A stretch of 20,542 nucleotides of DNA from an uncultured Eubacteriaceae bacterium (GCA_945938055.1 CAMEUH010000020.1:1-20542); one strand, 5' to 3'; positions 7,288 through 15,817 are shown, counted from the stretch's first letter. Numbers and translations are program-made. Notes: a model not told the origin generated them from the sequence alone.

Positions 7288-8895
7288 TTAATCCCATCCA
7301 TCGTCAAGCCAGTTACGAAGAAGCAGGGCAACTGCTTCCGGATTCTCATCCACAAACTTCTCGATGGCCTTTCTAACCTCTGATTTTTCTTGTAAATCAA
7401 TATCTTCCACACTCTGCTGCGCTTCCTTCGTAGTCGCAAGCATCTGCTCCACAGAAAGTTCCGGCTCGGTCTCTTCTACCGTCACAGGTCTTGAACTTCT
7501 GAATACCACAAATGCCAGAAGACCGAGAATTGCCGCTGCCAGAAGAATCTGCAGATAGAAGGAAAATGGTCTGTCTGCTCCTTGTGAGTCATAGAAGAAA
7601 TGCTGTTCATATGCCACAATTGAAATATTTTCTCTTGGCACACCGGTACCTTTTGCAATAATATCAATCCATTCCGGATCAAAATCAATCTGAATCGGAC
7701 TGGCATTCTGTGCTTTAAATTCTTCCCAGGTTAAGTCAGCTAAATATCCCAGATTTTCTGCTTCATCCTCATTATAGATTACATTCTTGGTAAATACTGC
7801 TGAAATTGTGGAGGAATCCTTAATAATTGCACCTGGGGAACTGGTCTCCGTGGTAACAATTTCATTCGGAAGGTATTTGTATTCCTCTCTCAGATAGGAA
7901 GAATTGGTATTAGTCCCATCCTGAATGTCATAGTCCGTATCTTCATCATTGCTTGCTGTTCCAGGAGTCCCCCCAACCGTAGAACCTCCCGTTGACTTTT
8001 CCAGATAAGATTCCGACAGAAATCCCTGTTCCTGACCTTCCGGAACATTATATTCATGAATGACTTTTTCGATTTCACTCCATTCAATGTCCAGATTGAC
8101 ATTCACCTTGACATCACCATAGATTCCGGTAGACAGTACCTGGTTTCGTATGGAATTTTCTGTCACATTGCAAATCTGCTGCTGATATTTAAGCTGTCTG
8201 TTTAACGCCGTAATGGAACCTGCCGTATTCACATCACCCGAATACAGGCACTCACCCGTGGTACTAAGAATCGTAATATCTTTCGCGTTCAGATTTTCCA
8301 CACCATTCATCAGATACTTGGCAATGACTTCCGCCTCTTCCTCGGACATTTCTTCCTTCAGTGTCAGAATAACCGTTGCCGTTGAACCGTTCTTAGATTC
8401 AAACAGAGAATTCGAAGAAGTCTGCAGGTTAATACGAACCTGCGCTGAACTGACTTTATCAAGTGTTGCCAGATTCCGGCTGAACTCCGAATTTAAGAAT
8501 TCCTGCCACATTCTTATCTTGTCACTCTCTGTCGTGGAAAAACTGGAATTGAGTGCATCATCCAGACCAAATCCATCCACCTTAATCTCGTTCGTGGCAA
8601 GAAGCATCTGCGCATTAACCACATCCTGCTTTCTCACGGAAACCGTCATTGTCTTATCATCAACCGCATACGTATAACCATTTTCCGCAAGAAGTGAGGT
8701 CACCTGACTCATTTCATTATAATTGGCACATTCTGTCAGTACTTCATAATTTGGGCGTGACAAAACCGCCGCCAGTATTACTAAAGTTAAAATAACAACT
8801 GCCAGCGAACTCAGTACAATCGCCTTCTGTTTTCTATTATATCGGTTCCAGAAGTCCAAAAAACGTTCGAACATCTGACGTAATCTATCCGGCAT
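7288..8895 (-). CDS. fliF: Flagellar MS-ring protein FliF
   Basis: FliF oligomerises in the cytoplasmic membrane into the MS ring, the base on which the export gate, rod and FliG assemble. The 535-aa protein has the family layout. A short cytoplasmic N-terminus precedes membrane helix 1 (about 24-46, KAIVLSSLAVVILTLVILAA). A large outside region with YscJ/FliF ring-building motifs follows (YTYAVDDKTMTVSVRKQDV, and SAQVRINLQTSSNSLF). Next are a Ser/Thr/Gly-rich linker and membrane helix 2 (about 447-466, YLQILLAAAILGLLAFVVF). The cytoplasmic tail ends in the FliG-binding peptide (KFVDENPEAVALLLRNWLDD). GGAGAA is 11 nt before ATG 8895. The 65-nt gap back to fliE contains nothing else I can identify. 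Confidence 0.97.
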   Translation of the reverse strand: MPDRLRQMFERFLDFWNRYNRKQKAIVLSSLAVVILTLVILAAVLSRPNYEVLTECANYNEMSQVTSLLAENGYTYAVDDKTMTVSVRKQDVVNAQMLLATNEIKVDGFGLDDALNSSFSTTESDKIRMWQEFLNSEFSRNLATLDKVSSAQVRINLQTSSNSLFESKNGSTATVILTLKEEMSEEEAEVIAKYLMNGVENLNAKDITILSTTGECLYSGDVNTAGSITALNRQLKYQQQICNVTENSIRNQVLSTGIYGDVKVNVNLDIEWSEIEKVIHEYNVPEGQEQGFLSESYLEKSTGGSTVGGTPGTASNDEDTDYDIQDGTNTNSSYLREEYKYLPNEIVTTETSSPGAIIKDSSTISAVFTKNVIYNEDEAENLGYLADLTWEEFKAQNASPIQIDFDPEWIDIIAKGTGVPRENISIVAYEQHFFYDSQGADRPFSFYLQILLAAAILGLLAFVVFRSSRPVTVEETEPELSVEQMLATTKEAQQSVEDIDLQEKSEVRKAIEKFVDENPEAVALLLRNWLDDGWD

Positions 8896-8960
8896 GATAA
8901 TATCGTTCTCCTAATTCCCGTAAATTTCATTCTTTTTTGCTTTCCCGGAGGAAGCACAAA

Positions 8961-9296
8961 CTAAATCTGCATATTCATGATTTCACGATATGCCTCTAAA
9001 ACCTTATCCCTTATGGCAACTGTATACTGAAGGGAAAGATTTGCCTTCTGCTGTATTACACCCAGTTCATGCGTACTGGTAAGATTCCCCAGTGCAAAAT
9101 CAATTTCTGCCTGCTGTGCATCTTCCACATACTTATTGGTACTCTCAACCAACCCGATAGCTGACTGAAAAATGCTGTCAAAGGAGTCTCTTACCTCATT
9201 TGGCTCCTTGGCATTCTCATTGGGAGTCTTTCCCGTGGTCAGAACCTCCCTGATGTAATCAGAAGTAACATTATATAGTGCTGCCAGATTATTCAT
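8961..9296 (-). CDS. fliE: Flagellar hook-basal body complex protein FliE
   Basis: FliE is the small protein that joins the MS ring to the proximal rod and is the first rod-type substrate exported. The 111-aa protein has the expected C-terminal signature: SFDSIFQSAIGLVESTNKYV, then AEIDFALGNLTSTHELGVIQ, then KANLSLQYTVAIRDKVLEAY ending in REIMNMQI, the typical FliE tail. The N-terminal 35 residues are divergent, as usual. AAGGAG precedes ATG 9296 at workable spacing. It follows flgC by 28 nt, and flgB-flgC-fliE is the standard first block of Firmicutes fla/che operons. Confidence 0.96.
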   Translation of the reverse strand: MNNLAALYNVTSDYIREVLTTGKTPNENAKEPNEVRDSFDSIFQSAIGLVESTNKYVEDAQQAEIDFALGNLTSTHELGVIQQKANLSLQYTVAIRDKVLEAYREIMNMQI

Positions 9297-9324
9297 GACT
9301 CCATCTCCTTATCCAAAAATCTGA

Positions 9325-9777
9325 TTATGCCTTACCTACTTCCAGACCTTTACTTAACATGGCCTTGGTTGCATTAAAGGACGTGATGTTTGCTTCATAA
9401 GAACGCGAAGCATCAATCAAATCCGTCATTTCCGTAATGACATTCACATTTGGATAAGTCACGTATCCATTTTCGTCCGCATCCGGATGAGACGGATCAT
9501 ATACCATCTTCATCTCAGTCTTGGTATCTTCTATAATCTTCGTAACCTTAACACCCTGTCCTGCAATACTCTTGGACGCTGCGGTCAGAACCGAATCAAA
9601 CGGCTGCGCATAATGATTGGACTTTTCCGTAAAGACCACATTCTTACGACGGTATGGTGTACCATCTTCCGTTCTGGTCGTCTCTACATTCGCAATGTTC
9701 TGCGCAATAATATCTGAACGAAGCTGCTGTGCCGTCATTCCGGAGGCACTAATATTTAACGCTGTAAAAATCGCCAT
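9325..9777 (-). CDS. flgC: Flagellar basal-body rod protein FlgC
   Basis: FlgC is a proximal rod subunit, exported by the flagellar type III system. The 150-aa protein starts MAIFTALNISASGMTAQQLR and continues with SDIIAQNIANVETTRTEDGT, the FlgC form of the rod N-terminal motif, followed by PYRRKNVVFTE. The C-terminus has the FlgBC signature VTEMTDLIDASRSYEANITS and FNATKAMLSKGLEVGKA. The central insert contains YVTYPNVNVI, also typical. AAAGGATGA lies just upstream of ATG 9777, and the gene is 25 nt after flgB. Nothing unusual is visible. Confidence 0.97.
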   Translation of the reverse strand: MAIFTALNISASGMTAQQLRSDIIAQNIANVETTRTEDGTPYRRKNVVFTEKSNHYAQPFDSVLTAASKSIAGQGVKVTKIIEDTKTEMKMVYDPSHPDADENGYVTYPNVNVITEMTDLIDASRSYEANITSFNATKAMLSKGLEVGKA

Positions 9778-9802
9778 AAAATCATCCTTTCAAATTACCA
9801 TC

Positions 9803-10198
9803 CTATGTCAATACCGACTTAATCCGTGAAAATTCCTGGGTCATACTGTCTACCAGTCCGTTATATACCAGCTGGTTCGATGCCAGTTCCACTTCTTCCC
9901 GTGCAATATCCACATTGTTATCATCCAGACGATAGGACAAATCCCCATCATCAATATATGCGACCATCTTCGCATCCGAAAGGTCCACATTATGTACCTT
10001 TTCTGACAGGGTTGAATTCATATCTCCTGCCCTCTCCAATGCCCTGTTTAAATGTTCCTCAAATTCCAGATCTTTTCGCTTATAGCCTGGAGTATCAACA
10101 TTTGCAACATTATTACTTAAGATTTCATTCCGGTAATAGCTTGCATCTGCCGCCTTTTTGAGAACATCCACATAATCAAACGCTCCCGAACCAAACAT
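9803..10198 (-). CDS. flgB: Flagellar basal-body rod protein FlgB
   Basis: FlgB is the proximal rod subunit next to FliE and is the first gene of the fla/che operon here. From ATG 10198 the protein is 131 aa, begins MFGSGAFDYVDVLKKAADAS, and carries the rod motif ILSNNVANVDTPGYKRKDLE. The C-terminus (VELASNQLVYNGLVDSMTQE then FSRIKSVLT) is characteristic. An in-frame ATG at 10225 adds MDANRRSDV, but AGGAG (10206-10210) lies 7 nt before ATG 10198 and inside that extension, so the shorter start is preferred. Upstream are a promoter (10259-10286) and a possible CodY site, placing transcription start about 50 nt before the gene. Confidence 0.96.
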   Translation of the reverse strand: MFGSGAFDYVDVLKKAADASYYRNEILSNNVANVDTPGYKRKDLEFEEHLNRALERAGDMNSTLSEKVHNVDLSDAKMVAYIDDGDLSYRLDDNNVDIAREEVELASNQLVYNGLVDSMTQEFSRIKSVLT

Positions 10199-10258
10199 AA
10201 CATCACTCCTTCTATTCGCATCCATGCAACATTTTTCTACATAAAATCCCTTATATAC

Positions 10259-10286
10259 ATTATACGAATTATGATGGAAAACACAA
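10259..10286 (-). promoter_or_regulatory. Predicted sigma-A-type promoter of the flagellar operon (flgB onward)
   Basis: On the minus strand a perfect -10 TATAAT (10259-10264) follows TTGTGT (10281-10286), a weak -35, at 16-bp spacing. An A-run lies just upstream. It is the only good promoter between the codY terminator and flgB, and start of transcription would be near 10252. No convincing sigma-D/sigma-28 site was seen here. Confidence 0.6.
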
Positions 10287-10291
10287 GTTTT

Positions 10292-10306
10292 TTTTGACAG
10301 AAAATC
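10292..10306 (-). promoter_or_regulatory. Possible CodY-binding site upstream of the flgB promoter
   Basis: The minus-strand 15-mer GATTTTCTGTCAAAA matches the CodY consensus AATTTTCWGAAAATT at 10 of 15 positions, with the ATTTTCTG core intact. It ends 5 bp upstream of the -35 element. CodY represses the fla/che promoter in B. subtilis, so the location makes sense, but the match is weak and such sites arise by chance in A+T-rich DNA. Confidence 0.3.
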
Positions 10307-10308
10307 AT

Positions 10309-10345
10309 TTCAAAAAAGAAAAACCGGCGCAAATCCGCACCGGTT
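10309..10345 (-). terminator. Intrinsic terminator after codY
   Basis: The minus strand reads AACCGGTGCG, a 4-nt loop, then TGCGCCGGTT: a 10-bp stem with two G-T pairs. It is followed directly by a T-rich run (TTTCTTTTTT). It begins 25 nt beyond the codY stop and should separate codY from the flagellar operon, which has its own promoter just downstream. Confidence 0.9.
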
Positions 10346-10370
10346 CCACATCTTTTTTACTAAAATAAAA

Positions 10371-11147
10371 TCATTTGTTTTCGGAAATTTTTTTCAGTTC
10401 GTCAAAAACAACATCATTGAGAACCTTGATATAAGTTCCCTTCATGCCGGATGAACGGGATTCAATCACACCCGCACTTTCAAATTTTCTCAATGCATTG
10501 ACAATCACGGAACGGGTAATTCCTACTTTATCCGCAATCTTGCTGGCAACAAGAATTCCCTCATTTCCCTCAAGCTCGGAAAAGATATGCGTGATAGCTT
10601 CCAGTTCCGAAAAAGAAAGGGTGCTGATTGCCGACTTTACAATATGAAGCTTCCGGTCTTCCTCTGCATTTTCCTCATTTACCGAGCGCATCATTTCAAG
10701 ACCCACAACCGTTGTACCATACTCGCAAAGTATAATATCATCAATTTCATAAGACGCATCCGACTTATACATGAATAAGGTACCCAGTCTCTCTCCTGCA
10801 ATGTCAATCGGCGTAATAATGGCCTGATACTTGCGGACATCATCCTTGGTAAAGCCAAGCGTCATCAGATTAACATTCTCTTTTGTGGACAATACACCCA
10901 GGAGTCTCTCATTGAGCATATGATCAACAAATCCACCCACTTCATCATCAATCAATTCCTTAATTTCATCCACGCCCTCACACGCACTGACACCAAGCAC
11001 CTTGCCCTTCTTGCTGATAACAAGAACATTCGACTTTAAAATCTCACTCAAAACTTCACAGATATCATTAAAAACTACTCTGGAAGAATGGTTATTGTGT
11101 AAAAGCTTATTAATTTTTCGTGTCTTATCTAATAACTGTACACTCAT
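10371..11147 (-). CDS. codY: Global nutritional regulator CodY
   Basis: CodY is a Firmicutes DNA-binding regulator that represses or activates metabolic, motility and competence genes when GTP and, in most species, branched-chain amino acids are plentiful. The 258-aa protein has an N-terminal GAF domain (about 1-155) and a C-terminal winged helix-turn-helix. The latter is nearly identical to B. subtilis CodY: SELEAITHIFSELEGNEG, ASKIADKVGITRSVIVNALR (201-220) and SSGMKGTYIKVLN. The GAF half has diverged more. From a remembered alignment, the B. subtilis ligand-contact residues Arg61, Met62 and Met65 correspond to Glu, Ile and Leu here. The start has GGAG about 7 nt before ATG 11147. It has its own promoter, an upstream CodY box and a terminator, so it is probably monocistronic and autoregulated. 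Confidence 0.96.
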   Translation of the reverse strand: MSVQLLDKTRKINKLLHNNHSSRVVFNDICEVLSEILKSNVLVISKKGKVLGVSACEGVDEIKELIDDEVGGFVDHMLNERLLGVLSTKENVNLMTLGFTKDDVRKYQAIITPIDIAGERLGTLFMYKSDASYEIDDIILCEYGTTVVGLEMMRSVNEENAEEDRKLHIVKSAISTLSFSELEAITHIFSELEGNEGILVASKIADKVGITRSVIVNALRKFESAGVIESRSSGMKGTYIKVLNDVVFDELKKISENK

Positions 11148-11196
11148 ATCTGCTCCGTCCTGCGTAAATTCACGCTTTTAATGTAATATTATAAAT

Positions 11197-11224
11197 ATTA
11201 TAGCAAACTGACATATTTTTGCAA
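11197..11224 (-). promoter_or_regulatory. Predicted sigma-A promoter of codY
   Basis: The minus strand has TTGCAA (11219-11224), a 16-bp spacer, then TATAAT (11197-11202). The spacer ends in TTTGC, so a TG-type extended -10 is also present. Start of transcription would be near 11190, giving a leader of about 43 nt. It is the best promoter match in the 152-nt topA-codY gap. Confidence 0.7.
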
Positions 11225-11254
11225 TAGTTAAAGTTAATTTTTTGATTTTTGATA

Positions 11255-11269
11255 AGTTTTCTGATAATT
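11255..11269 (-). promoter_or_regulatory. Predicted CodY box upstream of the codY promoter
   Basis: The minus strand reads AATTATCAGAAAACT, matching the CodY consensus AATTTTCWGAAAATT at 13 of 15 positions. Its near edge is 30 bp upstream of the -35 element of codY. A site this close to consensus next to the regulator's own promoter suggests autoregulation. Binding has not been shown; the call rests on the sequence match and position. Confidence 0.65.
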
Positions 11270-11299
11270 GTTAATTAAATAACTAAGTAATGAAATTTT

Positions 11300-13378
11300 T
11301 TACAATTCCTTCTTCGGCATTTCTTCCACGTAACCACATTGTTCCTCATGGCATACCAGCTTATTTCCTTTTTCTACCATGTATCCGCCACAACGAGGAC
11401 ATTTCTTATCCGAAGGCTTCTGCCAGGACATGAATTCGCATTCCGGATGATTTTCACATCCATAATATCTTCTGCCCTTCTTCGTCTTCTTAATAACCAC
11501 TTCACCCTTACATAACGGGCAGGAAACTCCCGCTTTCTCAAGATACGGCTTTGTGTTACGGCATTCCGGGAATCCCGGGCATGCAAGGAACTTTCCATGC
11601 GGGCCATATTTAATGACCATCTGACGCCCGCACAAATCACAGGTAACATCGGAGACTTCATCCTCGATATTAATCTCTTCCAGCTCCTTCTCAGCATTCT
11701 TTACCGCCTCATCAAGATCCGGATAGAAATTACGGATAACCGTTTTCCAGTTCACAACTCCTTCTTCCACCTTATCTAAAAGCGATTCCAGATTCGCCGT
11801 AAAATTAACATCCACAATACTTGGGAAAGCCTGCTTCATCACATTATTGACTGCTTCACCCAGTTCTGTCACATAAAGATTCTTATTCTCCTTGGAAACA
11901 TAATGTCGTGCAATAATTGTCGTGATGGTAGGTGCATAGGTTGACGGTCTTCCAATTCCAAGTTCCTCCATGGTTTTTACCAACGCAGCTTCCGTATAAT
12001 GTGCCGGCGGCTGGGTAAAATGCTGTTTGCTTTCAAACTCTACCAGCTTTAAGGAACTCTTTTCATCAATCCCCTTTACCAGAGTATTATTTTCTTCCTT
12101 CTCTTCATCCTCATTGACATAAACGGACATAAAGCCATCAAAGGAAAGTTTGGAAGCTGCCACCGTAAAATAGTATTTTCCAGCCTTAATCTTTACTGAT
12201 GTCACTTCGTATTCTGCATCTGCCATCTGACTTGCCGTAAAACGTTTCCAAATCAGCTGATACAGGCGGAACTGATCCCTGGATAAAGAATCTTTAATTT
12301 TTATCGGAAGAAGGCTGATATCGGTTGGACGGATTGCTTCATGAGCATCCTGTATTTTCCGGCCTTTTCCGTCTGCCGTCTTTCGTTCCACAAAATATTT
12401 TTCACCATAATTGGCATTAATATATTCTCCTGCAAGACGTTCCGCTTCTTCTGCCACTCTGGTGGAATCCGTACGCAGATATGTAATAATACCCACGGTT
12501 CCCATTCCTTCAATATCCACGCCTTCATAGAGCTGCTGTGCAAGACGCATGGTTTTCTGTGTAGAGAAATTTAATGTCTTGGAAGCCTCCTGCTGTAACG
12601 TACTGGTGGTAAATGGAAGCGGTGCTTTTTTATTCCTCTTTGATTTTTTAACGGAATCCACGGTAAATTTCTTTCCCTTTAATTCCTTTAAAATCTCCTG
12701 CATCTGCTTTTCCGACTTTATCTCAATCCGTTCCTTCTCATCCCCATAGAATTTTGCCGTTAAATTCTTCTTCTCACCGTCTACATGAATCACGGCATCC
12801 AACGTCCAGTATTCCTCCGGAATAAATGCATTAATTTCTTCTTCTCTGTCACAGATAATGCGGAGTGCCACAGACTGCACACGTCCGGCACTTAATCCTC
12901 TCTTAATCTTACTCCACAAAAGCGGACTGATTCTGTAACCCACCATACGGTCGAGAATACGTCTGGACTGCTGTGCATCCACCAAATCCATGTCAATCTT
13001 CCTTGGCTGCTTAATAGAAGCCTTCACGGCATTCTTTGTGATTTCGTTAAAGCTAATCCGGTTAATATCCTTCTCTTCCAGCTTTAATGCATTGGCCAGA
13101 TGCCAGGAAATAGCTTCTCCCTCACGGTCAGGGTCCGTTGCCAGATAAACCTTGTCTGCCTTTTTCACTTCCTTGCGAAGCTTCGCCAGAATATCACCCT
13201 TTCCCCGGATGGTAATATATTTCGGTTCAAAATCATCTTCAATATCGATTCCCATGGAGCTTTTCGGCAAATCCCTCACATGACCGTTTGACGCTGCTAC
13301 TTCATAATTAGCGCCTAAGAATTTCTTAATCGTCTTAACCTTTGCCGGAGATTCCACAATCACTAAATACTTTGCCAT
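11300..13378 (-). CDS. topA: DNA topoisomerase I (type IA, TopA)
   Basis: TopA relaxes negatively supercoiled DNA by a single-strand cut and passage. The 692-aa protein is complete. An N-terminal TOPRIM domain shows YLVIVESPAKVKTIKKFLG with Glu9 and the metal-binding DPDREGE at 82-88. Further core motifs include AQQSRRILDRMVGYRISPLL and GLSAGRVQSVALRII. The catalytic tyrosine is Tyr300 in GIITYLRTDSTRV. Three C-terminal four-cysteine zinc modules follow: CDLCGRQM...CPGFPEC, CPLCKGEV...CENHPEC and CPRCGGYM...CHEEQC. AAGGGAAG precedes ATG 13378 and lies in the end of dprA, only 4 nt away, so the two are co-transcribed and probably translationally coupled. The downstream gap shows no clear terminator. 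Confidence 0.98.
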   Translation of the reverse strand: MAKYLVIVESPAKVKTIKKFLGANYEVAASNGHVRDLPKSSMGIDIEDDFEPKYITIRGKGDILAKLRKEVKKADKVYLATDPDREGEAISWHLANALKLEEKDINRISFNEITKNAVKASIKQPRKIDMDLVDAQQSRRILDRMVGYRISPLLWSKIKRGLSAGRVQSVALRIICDREEEINAFIPEEYWTLDAVIHVDGEKKNLTAKFYGDEKERIEIKSEKQMQEILKELKGKKFTVDSVKKSKRNKKAPLPFTTSTLQQEASKTLNFSTQKTMRLAQQLYEGVDIEGMGTVGIITYLRTDSTRVAEEAERLAGEYINANYGEKYFVERKTADGKGRKIQDAHEAIRPTDISLLPIKIKDSLSRDQFRLYQLIWKRFTASQMADAEYEVTSVKIKAGKYYFTVAASKLSFDGFMSVYVNEDEEKEENNTLVKGIDEKSSLKLVEFESKQHFTQPPAHYTEAALVKTMEELGIGRPSTYAPTITTIIARHYVSKENKNLYVTELGEAVNNVMKQAFPSIVDVNFTANLESLLDKVEEGVVNWKTVIRNFYPDLDEAVKNAEKELEEINIEDEVSDVTCDLCGRQMVIKYGPHGKFLACPGFPECRNTKPYLEKAGVSCPLCKGEVVIKKTKKGRRYYGCENHPECEFMSWQKPSDKKCPRCGGYMVEKGNKLVCHEEQCGYVEEMPKKEL

Positions 13379-13382
13379 TACT

Positions 13383-14510
13383 TTACTTCCCTTCTGATGA
13401 TATCCGTGTTCTTACATAATATCCGCGTGACACCTCCTTAATCGCCCCCTTAAGTTCCAGACTAACAAGGTTTTCCATCACCACGGACATTTCTAATCCT
13501 GTTTCTTCTAATATAATGTTAAGATTTTTCGGTGTCAAATCCAGACAACTATACAACATTTTTTCTTCCCTTGCAAGTAAATTCATGATTTTTTTATTTT
13601 TCTCTTTCGGCTCCGGTTTATTGAGAAAGATTTCACAATTTAATATTTCCAGAATATCCTCCACATCACAGACCACTCCGGCTCCCATTTTGATTAAATT
13701 ATTGCACCCGCTGCTTAACGCATCACAAATTCTTCCCGGAACCGCCATTACCGTACGATTCTGCTCCAATGCCATATCTGCAGTAATCAGGGAACCGCTT
13801 TTTTCCCTTGCCTCCACCACTACTACCACATCCGAAAGCCCACTGATAATCCTGTTTCGTAACGGAAAATGACAGGAAAGCGGCTGCATTCCCGGTGGAT
13901 ATTCCGAAAGAATTCCGCCATGCTCGCACATCTGTGAATAGATTTCTATATTTTCTCTTGGATAACACACATCCACGCCTCCTGCCAGCACTCCCAGAGT
14001 GAATCCCTCTGCCGCCAGGGCACCCTTATGTCCTGCGCTGTCAATTCCGCGTGCCATTCCGCTTATCACATTAATTCCCGCCATTGCAAGTCCCTTTGCA
14101 ATCTGGTACGTCGTCTGCTTTCCATATTCACTACACGCACGCGCCCCCACAATGGCTACCTGATGCTTTTTTTCATCAGGAAGTTTTCCTTTCAGATACA
14201 GACAAACCGGTCGGTCATATATTTGTTTCAGGCGATAAGGATATTCTTCATCCGCCAAAGTAATTAATCTTATCTTTTTCTTCTTTAATTCCAAATATTC
14301 TTTGTAAATTATGGAATTTTTCTTCATTTCGCTGATACATTCTATGTCTTTTTCCTTTAAAATATTAGAGGCCCTCAGAGCTTTTTCCTGTGCACGGTAA
14401 AGTTCCTTCGGACTATCGAACACAGAAAGCAGTTTCTCCATTTTAAGATTCCCAAGTCCCGGAATATTTGCCATCCAGAACCAGTAAAATTTTTCATCTT
14501 CGTTTATCAA
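13383..14510 (-). CDS. dprA: DNA-processing protein DprA (Smf)
   Basis: DprA binds incoming single-stranded DNA during natural transformation and loads RecA; many non-competent bacteria also keep it. The 375-aa protein has a short helical N domain with a helix-hairpin-helix-like IPGLGNLKMEKLL (16-28). The Rossmann-fold DNA_processg_A domain (about 95-290) shows VAIVGARACSEYGKQT, VISGMARGIDSAGHKGAL, GVLAGGVDVCYPREN, LRNRIISGLSDVVVVVEA and KSGSLITADMALEQNRTV then AVPGR. A winged-helix C-terminal domain spans about 305-370. It starts at TTG 14510, with AAAGGAG 7 nt upstream and no better ATG nearby. It follows the yifB remnant by 15 nt and topA by 4 nt in what looks like one operon. Confidence 0.96.
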   Translation of the reverse strand: MINEDEKFYWFWMANIPGLGNLKMEKLLSVFDSPKELYRAQEKALRASNILKEKDIECISEMKKNSIIYKEYLELKKKKIRLITLADEEYPYRLKQIYDRPVCLYLKGKLPDEKKHQVAIVGARACSEYGKQTTYQIAKGLAMAGINVISGMARGIDSAGHKGALAAEGFTLGVLAGGVDVCYPRENIEIYSQMCEHGGILSEYPPGMQPLSCHFPLRNRIISGLSDVVVVVEAREKSGSLITADMALEQNRTVMAVPGRICDALSSGCNNLIKMGAGVVCDVEDILEILNCEIFLNKPEPKEKNKKIMNLLAREEKMLYSCLDLTPKNLNIILEETGLEMSVVMENLVSLELKGAIKEVSRGYYVRTRISSEGK

Positions 14511-14525
14511 ACACAGTCTCCTTTC

Positions 14526-15809
14526 TTAAAAACCATTCGATAGAAATTCCAGATTACGAAAGCAGATTGCCTCACTTAAATGACTGCATTGAATTTCTTC
14601 CGAATGTTCCAGGTCAGCAATCGTCCTTGCCACACGCAAAATTTTGCTATATCCCCTGGCACTTAAATCATAACATTCATAGGCCTTTTTCATCAGCTGG
14701 TTTCCCTTCTCATCCAGACGACAGAACTGTTTCATCTGCTTTGCATCCAGCTGGCTGTTGTAGCAAATGGGAAACTTCTGATAGCGTTTTTTCTGTATCG
14801 CCACGACCTCTTCCACCATTTTCTTCATATCCCTTGAACCCATATCCGGAATATAATGTTCTTCTGCCGATTCCCGGATTCTTTGAAGCATTCTACCGAC
14901 ATCCGGCCGAATATCCCCTGCCAGTTCTTCATACTGAGGCTTTTCCACATGAACTGCCATGTCAAAACGGTCCAAAAATGGCCGTGACAATTTCCCCAGA
15001 TGATGCATGATATCATTTTCCGTACACCGGCACACATTACGATCCGGATAATATCCGCATTTACATGGATTTAAAGCCGCCACCAGCATGACATCTGATG
15101 GAAATCTACAGATTCCGGTACTCCGTATAATCGTAATCTGTCGTTCTTCCAGCGGCTGACGCAGACATTCCAGCACATTTCCCCTAAACTTGGTTAATTC
15201 GTCCAGAAACAGAACGCCCTGATGTGCCAGTGTAATCTCTCCCGGCAGAGGGATACTCCCACCGCCAAGCAATGCCGATTGTGATATGGTATGATGTGGT
15301 GCCCGAAACGGGCGTGAATGCATGCAGCCCTCCTCATTCAAAAGTCCTGCCACACTATAGATTTTTGAAACTTCAATGATTTCTTCCCGGCTCATCTCCG
15401 GTAAAATTGTCGGTATTCGTGATGCCAGAAGCGTCTTTCCACTTCCGGGCGGCCCCGATAAGAGCAGATTATGCCTCCCGGCTGCAGCAATCAGAATTGC
15501 CCTTTTTGCCATGTATTGCCCTTTTACATCACAAAAATCCATTTCTAATGCAGTTCCTTTTTTTGAAACAAAGCTTCTCTTTTCCGGAAATCCGATTGTT
15601 TCGTCCGCTTCCCGGTTAATGAAACGGATGACCTCCTGAAGAGACCGGACACCGATAATTTTCATGCCGGAAATCAACGCCGCCTCCTTCTGGTTCTCCC
15701 ACGGCAGAATACAGCATTTGATTCCTTTCTCCTCTGCCTTACAAATCATTGGCAGCACACCGCAAATACCGTTAATACTCCCGTCCAGACTCATTTCCCC
15801 CAGAATCAT
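14526..15809 (-). pseudogene. YifB/ComM-family Mg chelatase-like AAA+ protein, C-terminal fragment after a frameshift
   Basis: The ATPase part of a YifB/ComM protein; ComM is a branch-migration helicase used in natural transformation. The fragment contains LILGEL-like MILGEMSLDGSI, Walker A LLLSGPPGSGKTLLAS (Lys125 from the first ATG), Walker B HQGVLFLDELTKF (Asp203), the NPCKCGYYPDRNVCRCT cysteine loop, RPFLDRFDMAVHVEKP, and the C-terminal Mg_chelatase_C helices (SARGYSKILRVARTIADLE). It is out of frame by one base with the N-terminal piece at 15818-16111. Read continuously, the frame upstream of its first ATG gives NRERLKDTMILGE, the expected family sequence, so it belongs to the same gene. 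ATG 15809 has no ribosome binding site. A true mutation or a sequencing error in GGG at 15834-15836 would explain it. Confidence 0.85.
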
Positions 15810-15817
15810 GGTATCTT

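Noticed and set aside
11270..11299. A+T-rich inverted repeat after topA as a terminator
   Set aside because: The arms (around TTAATTAA) have no G or C and no T-run follows in the right place, so it would not be an effective terminator.
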